Assembly: GCF_000378085.1 (NCBI RefSeq)
Contig: NZ_KB899210.1
Location: 537,803-601,802, forward strand
Source of the DNA: Hoylesella loescheii DSM 19665 = JCM 12249 = ATCC 15930
Lineage (GTDB): Bacteria > Bacteroidota > Bacteroidia > Bacteroidales > Bacteroidaceae
Length of the DNA stretch: 64,000 nucleotides
Direction: 5' to 3'
A program made the position numbers and the translations under genes. A model generated the notes under the pieces. The model saw nothing but the letters and a program-made list of their open reading frames with translations, had not been told where the DNA came from and searched no databases. This document shows positions 8,906 through 18,865 of the stretch, piece by piece. The first letter of the stretch is position 1; each line of letters begins with the position of its first letter.

Positions 8906-9460
8906 ATGTTAAAGAAAATCAGTGCGTGGTTATTATACCGACGTATGGGATGGAAAACCAACATCACGGTAGCTCATCCAAAGAAATATATCATATGTTT
9001 GGCACCTCACACAAGCAATATGGATTTCCTTATTGGCCAACTTTTCGCCAAGGCAGAGAATATGCCCAGTGGCTTTCTTATGAAAAGGGAATGGTTCTTT
9101 TGGCCTCTCGGTCCTATTTGGCGGAGACTAGGAGGAATACCTGTGTGGCGCGATAAAAAAACAAGTATGACCGACCAATTGGCTGAAGTTGCAAGAAAAG
9201 CCGATAAGTTTAGCCTTTGTATCACACCCGAGGGAACACGTTCGCTCAATCCTGATTGGAAGTTAGGGTTCTACTTCATCGCCCAAAAGGCAGGCATCCC
9301 CATCTTACTCTATGGCGTTGACTACGAACGCAAGTTGATAGAGTGCACCCGTATGATTGAGCCCACAGGCGATGTAGAGGGTGACATGAAGGAGATAAAA
9401 TTGTATTTCAAAAACTTTAAAGGCAAAAACCCTGAACTGTTCACCACTGGTGACGTGTAA
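8906..9460 (+). CDS. 1-acyl-sn-glycerol-3-phosphate acyltransferase family protein
   Basis: A 184-residue PlsC/LPLAT-family acyltransferase, expected to move an acyl chain onto a lysophospholipid or similar acceptor at the inner membrane. The catalytic HX4D motif is HTSNMD (His35, Asp40), and the acceptor-binding PEGTR motif is at 108-112. It is shorter than typical PlsC (about 240 residues) and lacks a long N-terminal membrane helix; this short form is common in Bacteroidota and its substrate is not known. A longer overlapping reading frame at 8722-9156 is a shadow. The amidase gene begins ten bases after its stop, so the two are likely cotranscribed. Confidence 0.85.
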   Translation: MLKKISAWLLYRRMGWKTNITVAHPKKYIICLAPHTSNMDFLIGQLFAKAENMPSGFLMKREWFFWPLGPIWRRLGGIPVWRDKKTSMTDQLAEVARKADKFSLCITPEGTRSLNPDWKLGFYFIAQKAGIPILLYGVDYERKLIECTRMIEPTGDVEGDMKEIKLYFKNFKGKNPELFTTGDV

Positions 9461-9469
9461 CACAGTAAG

Positions 9470-12094
9470 ATGAATAAACTTCTTTTGTGGTGCAACCTGC
9501 TGGCAGGCACATGCTTTGCAAACATGACTTGGGCACAACCTAATGCCATTTTGGCCGACCTTGACTACCAAGGACAGCCCTTAACAACCAATGTCTCTAA
9601 GCCCTACCGCATAACGGCAGGGCTTGCAGGCAGGCATTTATCAGTTTGGGCCAGTCATGGTTTGTACTACGAAGCCAAACGCAACTCGTGGCAATGGCAG
9701 CGTCCGCCACTCTTTTGTACCAACGAAGATCTCTTTACACCCACGATTGTGTTGCCTTACCTCATCCCCATGCTTGAAAAGTCGGGAGCAATAGTATTGT
9801 CGCCAAGGGAGCGCGACTTACAAACAGAAGAGGTGGTGGTGGATAACGATGCCAAGAATAGCCACCTATATAAGGAGAAAAACGGACTGCATCATTGGCG
9901 TAACACTTCCTCAAGTGGCTTTGCCAACCCGAGAGCCACTTACGTCGATGGTGAAAATCCGTTCAAAATGGGTACGGCACGAATGGCACGAACCGTGAAG
10001 CAAGAAAACAAACGAAGCGAAATTGCCTTTATTCCACAGATTAAGAACAAGGGTAAAAAAGCCGTTTATGTTTGTTACCAAACACTACCCGAAAGTACGG
10101 ATAATGCGCAATACACCGTATATCATAAGGGACAGGCTACAACTTTCAGCGTAAACCAACGCATGGGAGGCGGAACTTGGGTGTATTTTGGTACATTCGA
10201 CTTTGGTGAAGGATGTTCGAAAAACAACTGCGTGGTGCTGAACAACGTCTGCTCAAAGGATGGTGTGGTGACGGCCGATGCTGTCCGCTTTGGTGGGGGC
10301 ATGGGAAATATCCGTCGTGGAGAGAGTGTTAGCGGTATGCCTAGGGCTTTAGAGGGGGCTAGATACGCCGCCCAATGGTATGGTGCACCACAAGAGGTGT
10401 ACAGCTCAAAGGAAGGACGCGACGACTATGGCGATGACGTGAACGCTCGCGCACTAATTTCCAACTGGTGGGCAGGTGGTTCTGCGTTTTTACCTACAAA
10501 GTCGGGGTTGGGTATTCCTATTGAGTTATGCTTGGGAATACACAGCGATGCAGGAGCAGACAGGCGCAGCAAAAACATCGTTGGCTCGTTAGCCATCTGC
10601 ACTTCGTACTTCAACGATGGGCGATTGGCCACTGGCGTAACGCGAAACCTTTCTGTAAGCTTCGCCGAAAGCATGTTAGAAACAATCCATCATGACCTAA
10701 ACCGCAAATTTGGACGATGGGAAGTGCGCGAGCTTATCGATAAGAACTATTCGGAAACACGTATGCCCGAAATCCCTTCGGCGATATTAGAGACACTATC
10801 GCACCAGAATTTCCCTGACATGCGACTAGGTCACGACCCCAACTTTAAATTCGCATTGGCTCGTGCCGTGTACAAAAGCATCCTCCGCTTTATGTGTAAC
10901 CAACATGGAACAACTGCGACCGTTACTCCGTTAGCCCCTTCCTACTTCCATATCAACTACCTTTATAACGGCCAGATAAAGCTAGGATGGCGCGAAACGA
11001 ATGACGAGCTGGAGCCAACGGCTAAGCCTACGGGTTACATTTTATATACAGCTGTTGATTCGGCTGGATTTGATAACGGACAATTGGTTAAACAAAACGA
11101 GATTGAACTCTCTTTACATCCCCACTCCACATACCGCTTTAAGGTTGCGGCAGTAAATGAAGGGGGAGAGAGTTTCACGACCGAAACCCTCTCGGCATAT
11201 TACCAACCAGAGGCTACCAGCACCATTTTGGTGTTAGATGGCTTTGACAGGCTCTCCTCGCCAGCCGTAATTGAAACGCAACAGCTACAAGGCTTCGATC
11301 TAAACGAAGACCTCGGGGTGAGTTTGGGTACACAAGCGGCATGGATTGGATACCAACAGAACTTCAACAAATGGGCTGCCGGCGTTGACGGATGGCAGGG
11401 ATTGGGTTACAGCGACTCAAGTATGCAAGGACAATTAGTTGCAGGCAATAACCAAAATACAGTGCAAACACATGTTGAAGATATAGCTGCAACGAGAAAA
11501 TACAATGTGGTATCGACATCGATGAAAGCTGTTGAGAAGGGATTGTGCAACCTTTCGCGCTACCAATGCATAGACATCGCACTCGGCTTGCAACGAAACG
11601 ATGGGCATTCGCTTGTAAACTATAAGACATTCACACCCCTCGGGCAAAAGCTTATACGCGAATATGCTCGCAATAACGGTCGATTGATTGTGAGCGGAGC
11701 ATACGTTGGCACCGACATGAGGGACTCGTTGGATCAAGTTTTCTTGTCGGATGTTTTCAAAGCCTCGTTTAATGGTGCGGTGAAAACAGACACACTGCTT
11801 GCTGCCATTAGGCCATTGGCGAGCGATACAGATTCTATTGCACGAGATAGCGTTGTGGCATTGCTTTACAAATCGCCTAACGCCATACACTACGCACCCA
11901 CAAAGGTAGACGTGTTAACACCCTTAGACGGTGCCACAACAGGTTATCGGTATACGGGTTGGTGGTCGGCATCGGTAGCTTACGTGGCAGGTAACCGCCG
12001 AAGTCATATCTTCGGTTTTCCCATAGAGTGTATCAAGGACAGTGAAGACCGTCGGCGGATCATGGCCGAAGCCATCGATATGATGATGAAATAA
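9470..12094 (+). CDS. Secreted zinc amidase-like protein with inserted golvesin-type domain and Fn3
   Basis: An 874-residue secreted protein with a signal peptide (about residues 1-22). It reads as an N-acetylmuramoyl-L-alanine amidase (Amidase_3) fold split in two. The first part holds SHG (His63), NED (Glu86) and the strand GAIVLSPRERD. The second holds GIHSDAG (His358) and LETLSHQN (Glu441). These are the four positions expected to bind zinc. Between them, at roughly 130-290, sits a golvesin C-terminal-like beta domain (VYFGTFDFGEG, then GVVTADAVRFGGG). Residues about 475-580 look like fibronectin type III, and the remainder is unrecognised. Such proteins are often annotated as xanthan lyase or golvesin-domain proteins, but the intact metal ligands suggest peptidoglycan amide cleavage. 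It lies ten bases after the acyltransferase. Confidence 0.75.
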   Translation: MNKLLLWCNLLAGTCFANMTWAQPNAILADLDYQGQPLTTNVSKPYRITAGLAGRHLSVWASHGLYYEAKRNSWQWQRPPLFCTNEDLFTPTIVLPYLIPMLEKSGAIVLSPRERDLQTEEVVVDNDAKNSHLYKEKNGLHHWRNTSSSGFANPRATYVDGENPFKMGTARMARTVKQENKRSEIAFIPQIKNKGKKAVYVCYQTLPESTDNAQYTVYHKGQATTFSVNQRMGGGTWVYFGTFDFGEGCSKNNCVVLNNVCSKDGVVTADAVRFGGGMGNIRRGESVSGMPRALEGARYAAQWYGAPQEVYSSKEGRDDYGDDVNARALISNWWAGGSAFLPTKSGLGIPIELCLGIHSDAGADRRSKNIVGSLAICTSYFNDGRLATGVTRNLSVSFAESMLETIHHDLNRKFGRWEVRELIDKNYSETRMPEIPSAILETLSHQNFPDMRLGHDPNFKFALARAVYKSILRFMCNQHGTTATVTPLAPSYFHINYLYNGQIKLGWRETNDELEPTAKPTGYILYTAVDSAGFDNGQLVKQNEIELSLHPHSTYRFKVAAVNEGGESFTTETLSAYYQPEATSTILVLDGFDRLSSPAVIETQQLQGFDLNEDLGVSLGTQAAWIGYQQNFNKWAAGVDGWQGLGYSDSSMQGQLVAGNNQNTVQTHVEDIAATRKYNVVSTSMKAVEKGLCNLSRYQCIDIALGLQRNDGHSLVNYKTFTPLGQKLIREYARNNGRLIVSGAYVGTDMRDSLDQVFLSDVFKASFNGAVKTDTLLAAIRPLASDTDSIARDSVVALLYKSPNAIHYAPTKVDVLTPLDGATTGYRYTGWWSASVAYVAGNRRSHIFGFPIECIKDSEDRRRIMAEAIDMMMK

Positions 12095-12113
12095 TAATTA
12101 AAACAACATAGTC

Positions 12114-12431
12114 ATGCATAAAATTCAAGCCAACAATTCAGGTACGCGAACCATAGACGTAAGTGACCTGCATCTGGAAACAATTGACAAATACGCCTTA
12201 CTCAAGAATCTTGTCGACAGCAATGGTATCATAGACGAGGAGGTGTTAGACAAACTGAAGTATAATGTCAGGTCGTTATTGGAGTCGGAGACGGGTAAAG
12301 ACAAAGCTCTACTCGACCTCTGTCTCGACGTTATCTACAATAACAACATGAAAGCTTTCGGTCTGCATCAGCTTGTATTGCTTTATATTGATTGGAAGAC
12401 CAACAGGAACAAGGCTTCAGTATCAGAATAA
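12114..12431 (+). CDS. Hypothetical protein
   Basis: A 105-residue predicted cytoplasmic, mostly helical protein starting 19 bases after the amidase stop and so probably in the same transcript. No family is recognised. The sequence is acidic in the middle (ESETGKDKALLDLCLDVIY) and ends in a tryptophan-containing helix. It could be an accessory protein for the upstream amidase, but that rests only on proximity. Confidence 0.65.
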   Translation: MHKIQANNSGTRTIDVSDLHLETIDKYALLKNLVDSNGIIDEEVLDKLKYNVRSLLESETGKDKALLDLCLDVIYNNNMKAFGLHQLVLLYIDWKTNRNKASVSE

Positions 12432-12528
12432 AGTACGGTTTTCGTTAAGTAAATTCTCATGCAAAAGCAAGGATCACGGATTTGTCAGCTCGCCAATCCG
12501 TTAACTTGTCAACAGATAAAGAACCCCA

Positions 12529-14541
12529 TTGAACGATTATAGGTTAACAGATTTCTTACCCACCACGAAAAAAGAATGCGAACTAAGGGGGTGGGAGCAA
12601 CTAGATATTATCCTTTTTTCGGGTGACGCGTATGTCGACCACCCCTCTTTTGGCGTGGCCGTTATTGGCCGTTGCCTTGAAGCTGCTGGATATAAGGTAG
12701 CTATTGTACCTCAACCCGACTGGCATGGCGACTATCGCGACTTCAAGAAGTTGGGCGTTCCACGTCTCTTCTTCGGTGTTTCGCCTGGCTGTATGGATTC
12801 GATGGTAAACAAATACACGGCCAACAAACGACTTCGTTCAGAAGATGCGTATAGCCCAGACGGTCGACACGACTGCCGTCCAGACTATCCTACAGTTGTG
12901 TATACACAAATTCTGAAAGAGCTTTACCCCGATGTACCAGTGGTTTTAGGTGGTATTGAGGCCTCGATGCGCCGACTTACGCACTACGACTATTGGCAAG
13001 ACAGAGTGAGAAAGTGCATTCTATGCGACTCGAAAGCTGATATCATACTTTATGGAATGGGCGAAAAATCGATCTTGGAGTTATGTGCTTGCCTTGAGAA
13101 TGGGCAACATATCAGCACCATTCACCATATACCGCAAACAGTTTTCTTGGTTGACAAGAATGGCGTTCCTGGCGGAATAACCGACAAAGACATCATATTG
13201 AACAGTCACGAGGCTTGCCTGAAAGACAAACGCAAGCAAGCCGAGAACTTCAAGCATATTGAAGAAGAGGCCAACAAGGTGCATGCGCAACGTCTTTTGC
13301 AAGAAGTAGATGGCATGTATGCCGTGGTTAACCCACCCTACCCTACGCTAACGACCCAAGAATTGGATGCAACCTTCGACCTGCCTTATACTCGCTTGCC
13401 TCATCCAAAATACAAAAACAAGCGCATACCAGCCTACGAGATGATCAAATTCTCGGTAAATATGCACCAAGGATGTTTCGGCGGTTGCTCGTTCTGCACC
13501 ATTTCGGCCCACCAAGGCAAGTTCGTGGTATGCCGTTCGAAAGAAAGCATACTAAATGAGGTGAAGAAAGTGGCACAAATGCCCGACTTCAAGGGATATC
13601 TTTCAGATCTCGGCGGCCCTTCAGCCAATATGTATGGCATGGCAGGACGTAATAAAAAGGCATGCGAAGTATGCAAACGACCGTCGTGTATCAATCCCGA
13701 CATCTGCCCAAACCTCAGCACCGACCACTCGAAACTTATTGAAATATATCGGGCTGTAGATGCTTTACCAGAGATAAAGAAGAGTTTTATTGGCAGCGGT
13801 GTACGTTATGACTTGTTGCTCCACAAAAGTAAAGACAAGAAAGTGAACGATGCCGCGATGGAGTATACTAAGGAATTGATACGCCATCACGTGAGTGGAC
13901 GGCTCAAGGTAGCACCAGAACACACCAGCGACGAGGTGCTGCGCAGCATGAGAAAACCCAGTTTTAAACAGTTTGAGGAGTTTAAGCGCATCTTTGACAA
14001 GATTAATAAAGAGGAAAATCTTAGGCAACAAATCATTCCTTACTTCATGAGTAGCCACCCGGCGTGTAAGGAAGAAGACATGGCAGACTTAGCCGTGCGT
14101 ACCAAAAGACTTAATTTCCACCTCGAACAGATACAAGACTTTACCCCAACGCCCATGACCGTGAGCACCGAAGCATGGTATACGGGCTACGACCCCTATA
14201 CACTTGAACCTGTTTTCAGTGCCAAAACGCCTAAAGACAAGAATAACCAAAGACTGTTCTTCTTTTGGTATAAGAAGGAAGAAAGGCAAAACATCGAGCG
14301 CGAACTCAAGAAAATAGGTCGCCCTGAACTGATAAACGAACTATATTTGCCTAGCGATTGGAGTCGACAACAAGGCTCAACCAAGGCAGAAAGTGACGAT
14401 AAAGCTCTTCGTGAGCATAAAAATAAACGTTCGGATAAGGCATACGATGCTAAACCTTCGCCCAAAACAAGCGAAAGGAAATCGTTCAACCCAAACTTCC
14501 AGAACGGAAAACCACACCGTTCCAAAGATAAAAGAAGATGA
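12529..14541 (+). CDS. YgiQ-family radical SAM protein
   Basis: A 670-residue member of the YgiQ (UPF0313) family. It has a B12-binding-like N-terminal domain (FSGDAYVDHPSFG) followed by a radical SAM domain whose cluster motif CFGGCSFC (about residues 316-323) should hold a 4Fe-4S cluster. Further conserved pieces are GGIEASMRR and the cysteine group CEVCKRPSCINPDIC. The reaction is unknown in all species. I accept the TTG at 12529 because the following MNDYRLTDFLPTTKKE matches the usual YgiQ N-terminus and no ATG lies nearby. The C-terminus is a basic, low-complexity tail of about 60 residues. It is followed 75 bases later by yaaA in the same direction. Confidence 0.9.
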   Translation: MNDYRLTDFLPTTKKECELRGWEQLDIILFSGDAYVDHPSFGVAVIGRCLEAAGYKVAIVPQPDWHGDYRDFKKLGVPRLFFGVSPGCMDSMVNKYTANKRLRSEDAYSPDGRHDCRPDYPTVVYTQILKELYPDVPVVLGGIEASMRRLTHYDYWQDRVRKCILCDSKADIILYGMGEKSILELCACLENGQHISTIHHIPQTVFLVDKNGVPGGITDKDIILNSHEACLKDKRKQAENFKHIEEEANKVHAQRLLQEVDGMYAVVNPPYPTLTTQELDATFDLPYTRLPHPKYKNKRIPAYEMIKFSVNMHQGCFGGCSFCTISAHQGKFVVCRSKESILNEVKKVAQMPDFKGYLSDLGGPSANMYGMAGRNKKACEVCKRPSCINPDICPNLSTDHSKLIEIYRAVDALPEIKKSFIGSGVRYDLLLHKSKDKKVNDAAMEYTKELIRHHVSGRLKVAPEHTSDEVLRSMRKPSFKQFEEFKRIFDKINKEENLRQQIIPYFMSSHPACKEEDMADLAVRTKRLNFHLEQIQDFTPTPMTVSTEAWYTGYDPYTLEPVFSAKTPKDKNNQRLFFFWYKKEERQNIERELKKIGRPELINELYLPSDWSRQQGSTKAESDDKALREHKNKRSDKAYDAKPSPKTSERKSFNPNFQNGKPHRSKDKRR

Positions 14542-14616
14542 GCCACGGCAGCGTTTGAGACGCGATAAGCCTTTTTATGCTCATCTAAAAGTAATACATA
14601 CAACCCACTTTAAAGC

Positions 14617-15387
14617 ATGCAAATACTTCTTTCATGCGCCAAAGACATGGCGTCCAAACCAATAACATACCCTAACGAGCGTGCCAACGAACCACGCTTC
14701 ATCGCAGAGGCTAAAGAAATAGCCACCGAAATGATGAACTTCTCAACAGAAGAGCTGGAGGAAACGCTTAAAATTAATAGTAAGCTAGCCAATCAGAACT
14801 GGCTCAGATACCAACATTTCCTTCAAGCAGGCGATATATCTCACGCCGCTTTGGCATTCACCGGTATGGCCTATAAGCATCTTAAAGCCAGTGCGTTCAG
14901 CCAAGAAGACATTCATTTTGCCAATCAACACCTTTGGATAACTTCTTTTCTCTATGGTCTATTGCGTCCTCTTGATGCCATAAAGCCACATCGTTTGGAA
15001 GGTTATGTTCGTTTACAAAACCACGATGACATACGACTGTTCGACTATTGGAAGTCTCGCCTTACCCAGCTTTTCATCCAATCAATCAACGACGATAATG
15101 GTATGCTCGCCTACCTTGCAAGCGAAGAGATGAAGTCGCTCTTCGATTGGAGCGAGGTGAAGAAGAAAGTTAAAATCTTCGAGCCCCAATTCATGGTTGA
15201 AAATGCTCGTGGTAGGAAAACGATTGTGGTGTATACGAAAATGTGCCGTGGGGCAATGGCCAACTATATCATCACAAACAAAATTGCGAACATCGACGAT
15301 TTGCTCGCTTTCGAATACGAAGGCTTTAAGTTTGCAGAGTGGATAGACAATGGCAAAACACCCCTTTTCATTCTCGGAGCACCTTAA
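14617..15387 (+). CDS. yaaA: YaaA-family peroxide stress protein
   Basis: A 256-residue protein of the YaaA (UPF0246/DUF328) family. In E. coli, YaaA limits Fenton damage during peroxide stress. Family landmarks are present: the N-terminal ILLSCAKDM, the central GMAYKHLKA, the LYGLLRPLDAI motif, and the C-terminal YTKMCRGAMANYI and FEYEGFKF. The length equals that of characterised members. The start ATG at 14617 gives the expected N-terminus. It is likely cotranscribed with ygiQ. No promoter was seen in the 75-base gap. Confidence 0.9.
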   Translation: MQILLSCAKDMASKPITYPNERANEPRFIAEAKEIATEMMNFSTEELEETLKINSKLANQNWLRYQHFLQAGDISHAALAFTGMAYKHLKASAFSQEDIHFANQHLWITSFLYGLLRPLDAIKPHRLEGYVRLQNHDDIRLFDYWKSRLTQLFIQSINDDNGMLAYLASEEMKSLFDWSEVKKKVKIFEPQFMVENARGRKTIVVYTKMCRGAMANYIITNKIANIDDLLAFEYEGFKFAEWIDNGKTPLFILGAP

Positions 15388-15522
15388 ACAGTAGCCATTC
15401 GATTAGCTTTTGAAATATATCTTGTGGCTTGCCATAAATCAGACACAGGTTCTCAGCTAGCGACAAAAGTGGGATAAAAAGCATTTTAACGACATAGAGC
15501 CTACAAAAACGCCTCATTTCGT

Positions 15523-15553
15523 TTTGCGCTTTCAACGATTTGCATTATTTTTG
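15523..15553 (+). promoter_or_regulatory. Promoter of the flippase-like gene
   Basis: TTTG (15523-15526), a 19-base spacer, then TATTTTTG (15546-15553): an exact match to the Bacteroidota sigma-ABfr consensus. It lies 23 bases before the TTG start at 15576 and marks the beginning of a new transcript. Confidence 0.7.
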
Positions 15554-15575
15554 CAGAGTATAAATACAAGAAAAA

Positions 15576-16583
15576 TTGAAAATCAAACGTATCATAAACG
15601 ACACATTCAAAGTTGCCTTGTCGCTCTTCCTCGGTGGAGCGATATTGTATTGGATGTATCGTGGCTTTGATTTCAAGCAGGTAGAGCACGTTATGCTCCA
15701 CGAAATGAATTGGACGTGGATGCTACTTTCTTTCCCTTTCGGTATCATGGCGCAAGTTTTTAGAGGATGGAGATGGCGTCAGACACTGGATCCCATGGGC
15801 GAAAGGCCAAGAGCAGCTACAGCCATTCATGCTATTTTTGTTTCTTATGCCGTAAGTCTGGTTATCCCTCGAATAGGCGAATTTGCTCGTTGCGCAGTGC
15901 TTAGACGATATGACAAAACCGACTTTGCAAAAGCATTGGGAACCGTTGTTACCGAACGAGCCATTGATTCGTTGTTGGTTCTGCTCATAGCAGCCATAAC
16001 CCTACTGGCGCAAGTAAGTATCTTCGACAGTTTTTTCACCAAAACAGGCACCAGCCTCAATGCCATTGTCAGCCAATTCTCAACCACAGGATACATCGTC
16101 ACAGCCATTTGTGCAGTCGCAGTTGTTGTATTGCTACACTTATTGCTAAAAAGGATGGCCATATATAATAAGGTGAAAGAAACGGTAAAGGGCATTTGGC
16201 AAGGTGTTAATTCGATAAGGAGAGTACGTAACAAGTGGCTTTTCGCTATTTTCACATTGGCAATATGGGGCAGTTACTTCCTCCACTACTACCTTACCTT
16301 CTTCTGTTTCGAAGCAACAGCTGGCTTAGGAATGGCTTGCGCAATGGTAACGTTTGTGGTTGGCAGTATGGCGGTTGTGGTTCCAACACCCAATGGGGCT
16401 GGTCCGTGGCATTTTGCGGTGAAAACAATGCTCATATTATATGCTGTAGAAAGTACGGCTGCGCTCAACTTTGTGCTAATTGTCCATTCCGTTCAAACAC
16501 TTTTGGTTGTCCTCCTGGGTGTTTACGGATGGATGGCATTGGCTTTCTCGCACAAAAGAGATCAGACAACAATAGCTGAATAA
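15576..16583 (+). CDS. Flippase-like integral membrane protein (LPG synthetase-TM/AglD family)
   Basis: A 335-residue polytopic membrane protein with about eight hydrophobic segments. It resembles the UPF0104/lysylphosphatidylglycerol-synthetase transmembrane family, which lacks the catalytic domain and is thought to act in lipid flipping or lipid-linked glycan export. Family landmarks are FRGWRWR in the second loop, RIGEFARCAVLRRYD, TVVTERAIDSLLVL, and VVVPTPNGAGPWHFA near the C-terminus. The start is TTG, chosen because it follows a strong promoter by 23 bases and gives the basic N-terminus MKIKRIIND. Its substrate cannot be predicted. PepD follows 42 bases later. Confidence 0.8.
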   Translation: MKIKRIINDTFKVALSLFLGGAILYWMYRGFDFKQVEHVMLHEMNWTWMLLSFPFGIMAQVFRGWRWRQTLDPMGERPRAATAIHAIFVSYAVSLVIPRIGEFARCAVLRRYDKTDFAKALGTVVTERAIDSLLVLLIAAITLLAQVSIFDSFFTKTGTSLNAIVSQFSTTGYIVTAICAVAVVVLLHLLLKRMAIYNKVKETVKGIWQGVNSIRRVRNKWLFAIFTLAIWGSYFLHYYLTFFCFEATAGLGMACAMVTFVVGSMAVVVPTPNGAGPWHFAVKTMLILYAVESTAALNFVLIVHSVQTLLVVLLGVYGWMALAFSHKRDQTTIAE

Positions 16584-16625
16584 CCAAATCCTAATATATT
16601 TTACTAACTTTTAAACAACTGTGTT

Positions 16626-18083
16626 ATGAGTGAAATCAAAAATTTAAAGCCTGAAAGTATTTGGCGTAACTTCTACAACCTTACCCAAGTTCCACGCCCT
16701 TCGGGACATTTGGAACAGGTTAAAGCTTTTCTATTGAACTTTGCCAAGGAAGTGGGTGTAGAGGCATTCGTTGATGAAGGCAACAATGTTGTGATGCGAA
16801 AGGCGGCATCGCCTGGTATGGAGAACCGTAAAACTGTAACCCTACAAGCACACATGGACATGGTTCCACAAAAATCACCCGACAGCACACATAACTTCGA
16901 AACCGATCCAATTGAGACTTGGATTGACAACGAATGGGTTAGGGCTAAGAATACAACACTTGGCGCCGATAACGGAATTGGCGTTGCTGCCATCATGGCC
17001 GTAATGGAAGACAAGAGTTTGAAACACGGCCCCGTTGAAGGACTTATCACAGCTGATGAAGAAACGGGTATGTATGGCGCAAACGATCTACCTACAAACG
17101 AGCTTCAAGGCGATATTCTGCTCAACCTCGACTCCGAAACGTGGGGGTGCTTCGTTGTTGGCAGTGCTGGCGGAGTTGATGTTACGGCTACCCGTGACTA
17201 CAAAGAAGCTCTTGTAGACAAAGCTAGAGTTGCGCTGAAAATAACCATCAAAGGTTTGAAAGGTGGTCACTCGGGATTGGAAATACATGAAGGTAGAGCC
17301 AATGCCAATAAGTTGATGGGACGTGTTGTGGCAAAGTTGATTGCCGAATGCGAAGCCGAATTGGCCACTTGGCATGGTGGCAACATGCGTAATGCCATTC
17401 CTTACAAGGCCGAAACCATTGTTACGCTCCCTGCAAATAACGAAGATAAGGCCTGTACAATTGTCAACGAGATGAAGACTTTGTTCGAAACAGAATATCG
17501 TTTCGTTGAAGATAAGGTAGAACTATTTGCTGAAAAGGCTCCTCTACCAGAGAAGCAGATGGACGCTACCGATAGGGAAACCGTGATGAAGGCGCTTTTC
17601 GGATGCCACAACGGAGTTTTACGCATGATTCCCGCCATACCCACAGTTGTTGAAACATCGTCTAACTTGGCCATCATTGAGATCGAAAACGGGAAAGTAA
17701 AATTCCTTATCCTTGCCAGAAGCTCAAGCGAATCGATGAAAGAGTACATCTGCGACACGCTGAAAGGTACGCTTACGTTAGGCGGATTTGACGTAAAACT
17801 AAGTGCAGATTACCCCGGTTGGGATCCAAATACCGACAGTGAAATTCTTAATCTGCTGCAACGCCTGCACAAGCAACTCTTCAACGAAGATGCCATCGTT
17901 AAAGTAGACCATGCTGGATTGGAGTGTTCGATCATCCTCAATAAGTATCCGCACATGGATGTTGTTTCCCTTGGTCCAACCATCCGTTCACCCCATAGCA
18001 CCAGCGAACGCTGTCTACACGAAACGGTAGCACCCTTCTGGGACTTATTGAAGAAGGTTTTGGAAGAAGTTCCACAAAAATAA
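16626..18083 (+). CDS. pepD: Aminoacyl-histidine dipeptidase (M20 family)
   Basis: A 485-residue cytosolic dinuclear zinc peptidase, PepD type, that splits Xaa-His and other dipeptides. The metal and catalytic motifs are all there: QAHMDMV (His and Asp ligands), NTTLGADNGIGVA (bridging Asp), TADEETGMYGA (catalytic Glu plus ligand) and DHAGLECSI. GGHSGLEI in the lid domain is also typical. Length and domain order match E. coli PepD. It probably feeds amino-acid use in a peptide-fermenting organism. The next gene, a radical SAM protein, starts 10 bases after its stop. Confidence 0.94.
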   Translation: MSEIKNLKPESIWRNFYNLTQVPRPSGHLEQVKAFLLNFAKEVGVEAFVDEGNNVVMRKAASPGMENRKTVTLQAHMDMVPQKSPDSTHNFETDPIETWIDNEWVRAKNTTLGADNGIGVAAIMAVMEDKSLKHGPVEGLITADEETGMYGANDLPTNELQGDILLNLDSETWGCFVVGSAGGVDVTATRDYKEALVDKARVALKITIKGLKGGHSGLEIHEGRANANKLMGRVVAKLIAECEAELATWHGGNMRNAIPYKAETIVTLPANNEDKACTIVNEMKTLFETEYRFVEDKVELFAEKAPLPEKQMDATDRETVMKALFGCHNGVLRMIPAIPTVVETSSNLAIIEIENGKVKFLILARSSSESMKEYICDTLKGTLTLGGFDVKLSADYPGWDPNTDSEILNLLQRLHKQLFNEDAIVKVDHAGLECSIILNKYPHMDVVSLGPTIRSPHSTSERCLHETVAPFWDLLKKVLEEVPQK

Positions 18084-18093
18084 TCCATTAAAG

Positions 18094-18732
18094 GTGAATA
18101 GAACCAACGACGCTAGAGTTCCCATTATAGGAATTGACAGGCATCGCATAGCAACCGACGGGCATGGCGTTACCACGCTCGTCGGTTTCTTTGGCTGTCC
18201 GTTGCACTGTAAGTACTGTCTTAACAATCAGTGTCACGACACCCGTAGACGGTGGAAGCGCATATCACCACAAGCGCTATACGACGAATTGAAACAAGAC
18301 GAACTTTATTTTCTTGCAACAGGGGGAGGCGTTACCTTTGGTGGTGGAGAGCCATGCCTGCAAAGCAAGTTCATCAAAGCTTTCAGAAACATCTGCGGAC
18401 CAAAATGGAATATCACAGTAGAAACCAGCCTATATGTTCCACAAAACCACTTACGACGATTGCTAGACGTGGTTGACACATATATCGTAGACATCAAGGA
18501 CCTTAATCCTGATACTTACCTAGCATACACCCTTAAAGACATTAGTCTGCTAAAAGACAACCTGCAATGGCTTACAGAACATGTTGACAAGGAGAATATC
18601 TTTGTGCGTGTTCCAAGCATACCTAACCACAACACACCTATAGATACCGAAAGAAGTATTGAAGAACTGAAAAAGATAGGCTTTGTCAACATCGAACGAT
18701 TCGATTACATCATCCCTAAACAGATGAAATAA
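18094..18732 (+). CDS. Radical SAM protein, glycyl-radical-activase-like
   Basis: A 212-residue radical SAM enzyme. The cluster motif CPLHCKYC sits at about residues 32-39, followed by GGGVTFGGGEPCLQ (SAM-binding GGE) and VDTYIVDIKDLN, as in pyruvate formate-lyase activating enzymes. It lacks the extra ferredoxin-like cluster insert of the YjjW/HPAD activases and has no glycyl-radical partner gene nearby, so the substrate is open. The start is GTG at 18094, preceded by AAAGG. The ten-base gap from pepD shows that they share a transcript. A tRNA-Gln gene with its own promoter follows. Confidence 0.8.
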   Translation: MNRTNDARVPIIGIDRHRIATDGHGVTTLVGFFGCPLHCKYCLNNQCHDTRRRWKRISPQALYDELKQDELYFLATGGGVTFGGGEPCLQSKFIKAFRNICGPKWNITVETSLYVPQNHLRRLLDVVDTYIVDIKDLNPDTYLAYTLKDISLLKDNLQWLTEHVDKENIFVRVPSIPNHNTPIDTERSIEELKKIGFVNIERFDYIIPKQMK

Positions 18733-18865
18733 GGCCTACTAACATTCGGTTGTTCAAATAAGCAACACCTATCTTTTATCCATCTCCTCTCATTTCACAA
18801 GTAACAGGCCCCGAATAGCTTATATAAACAAGCGTAAATCGAAGATAAAAAAGTTTATAAATCGC

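Noticed and set aside
8722..9156. 144-codon plus-strand frame
   Set aside because: It overlaps the acyltransferase in another frame and lacks protein-like features; the acyltransferase has all its family motifs.
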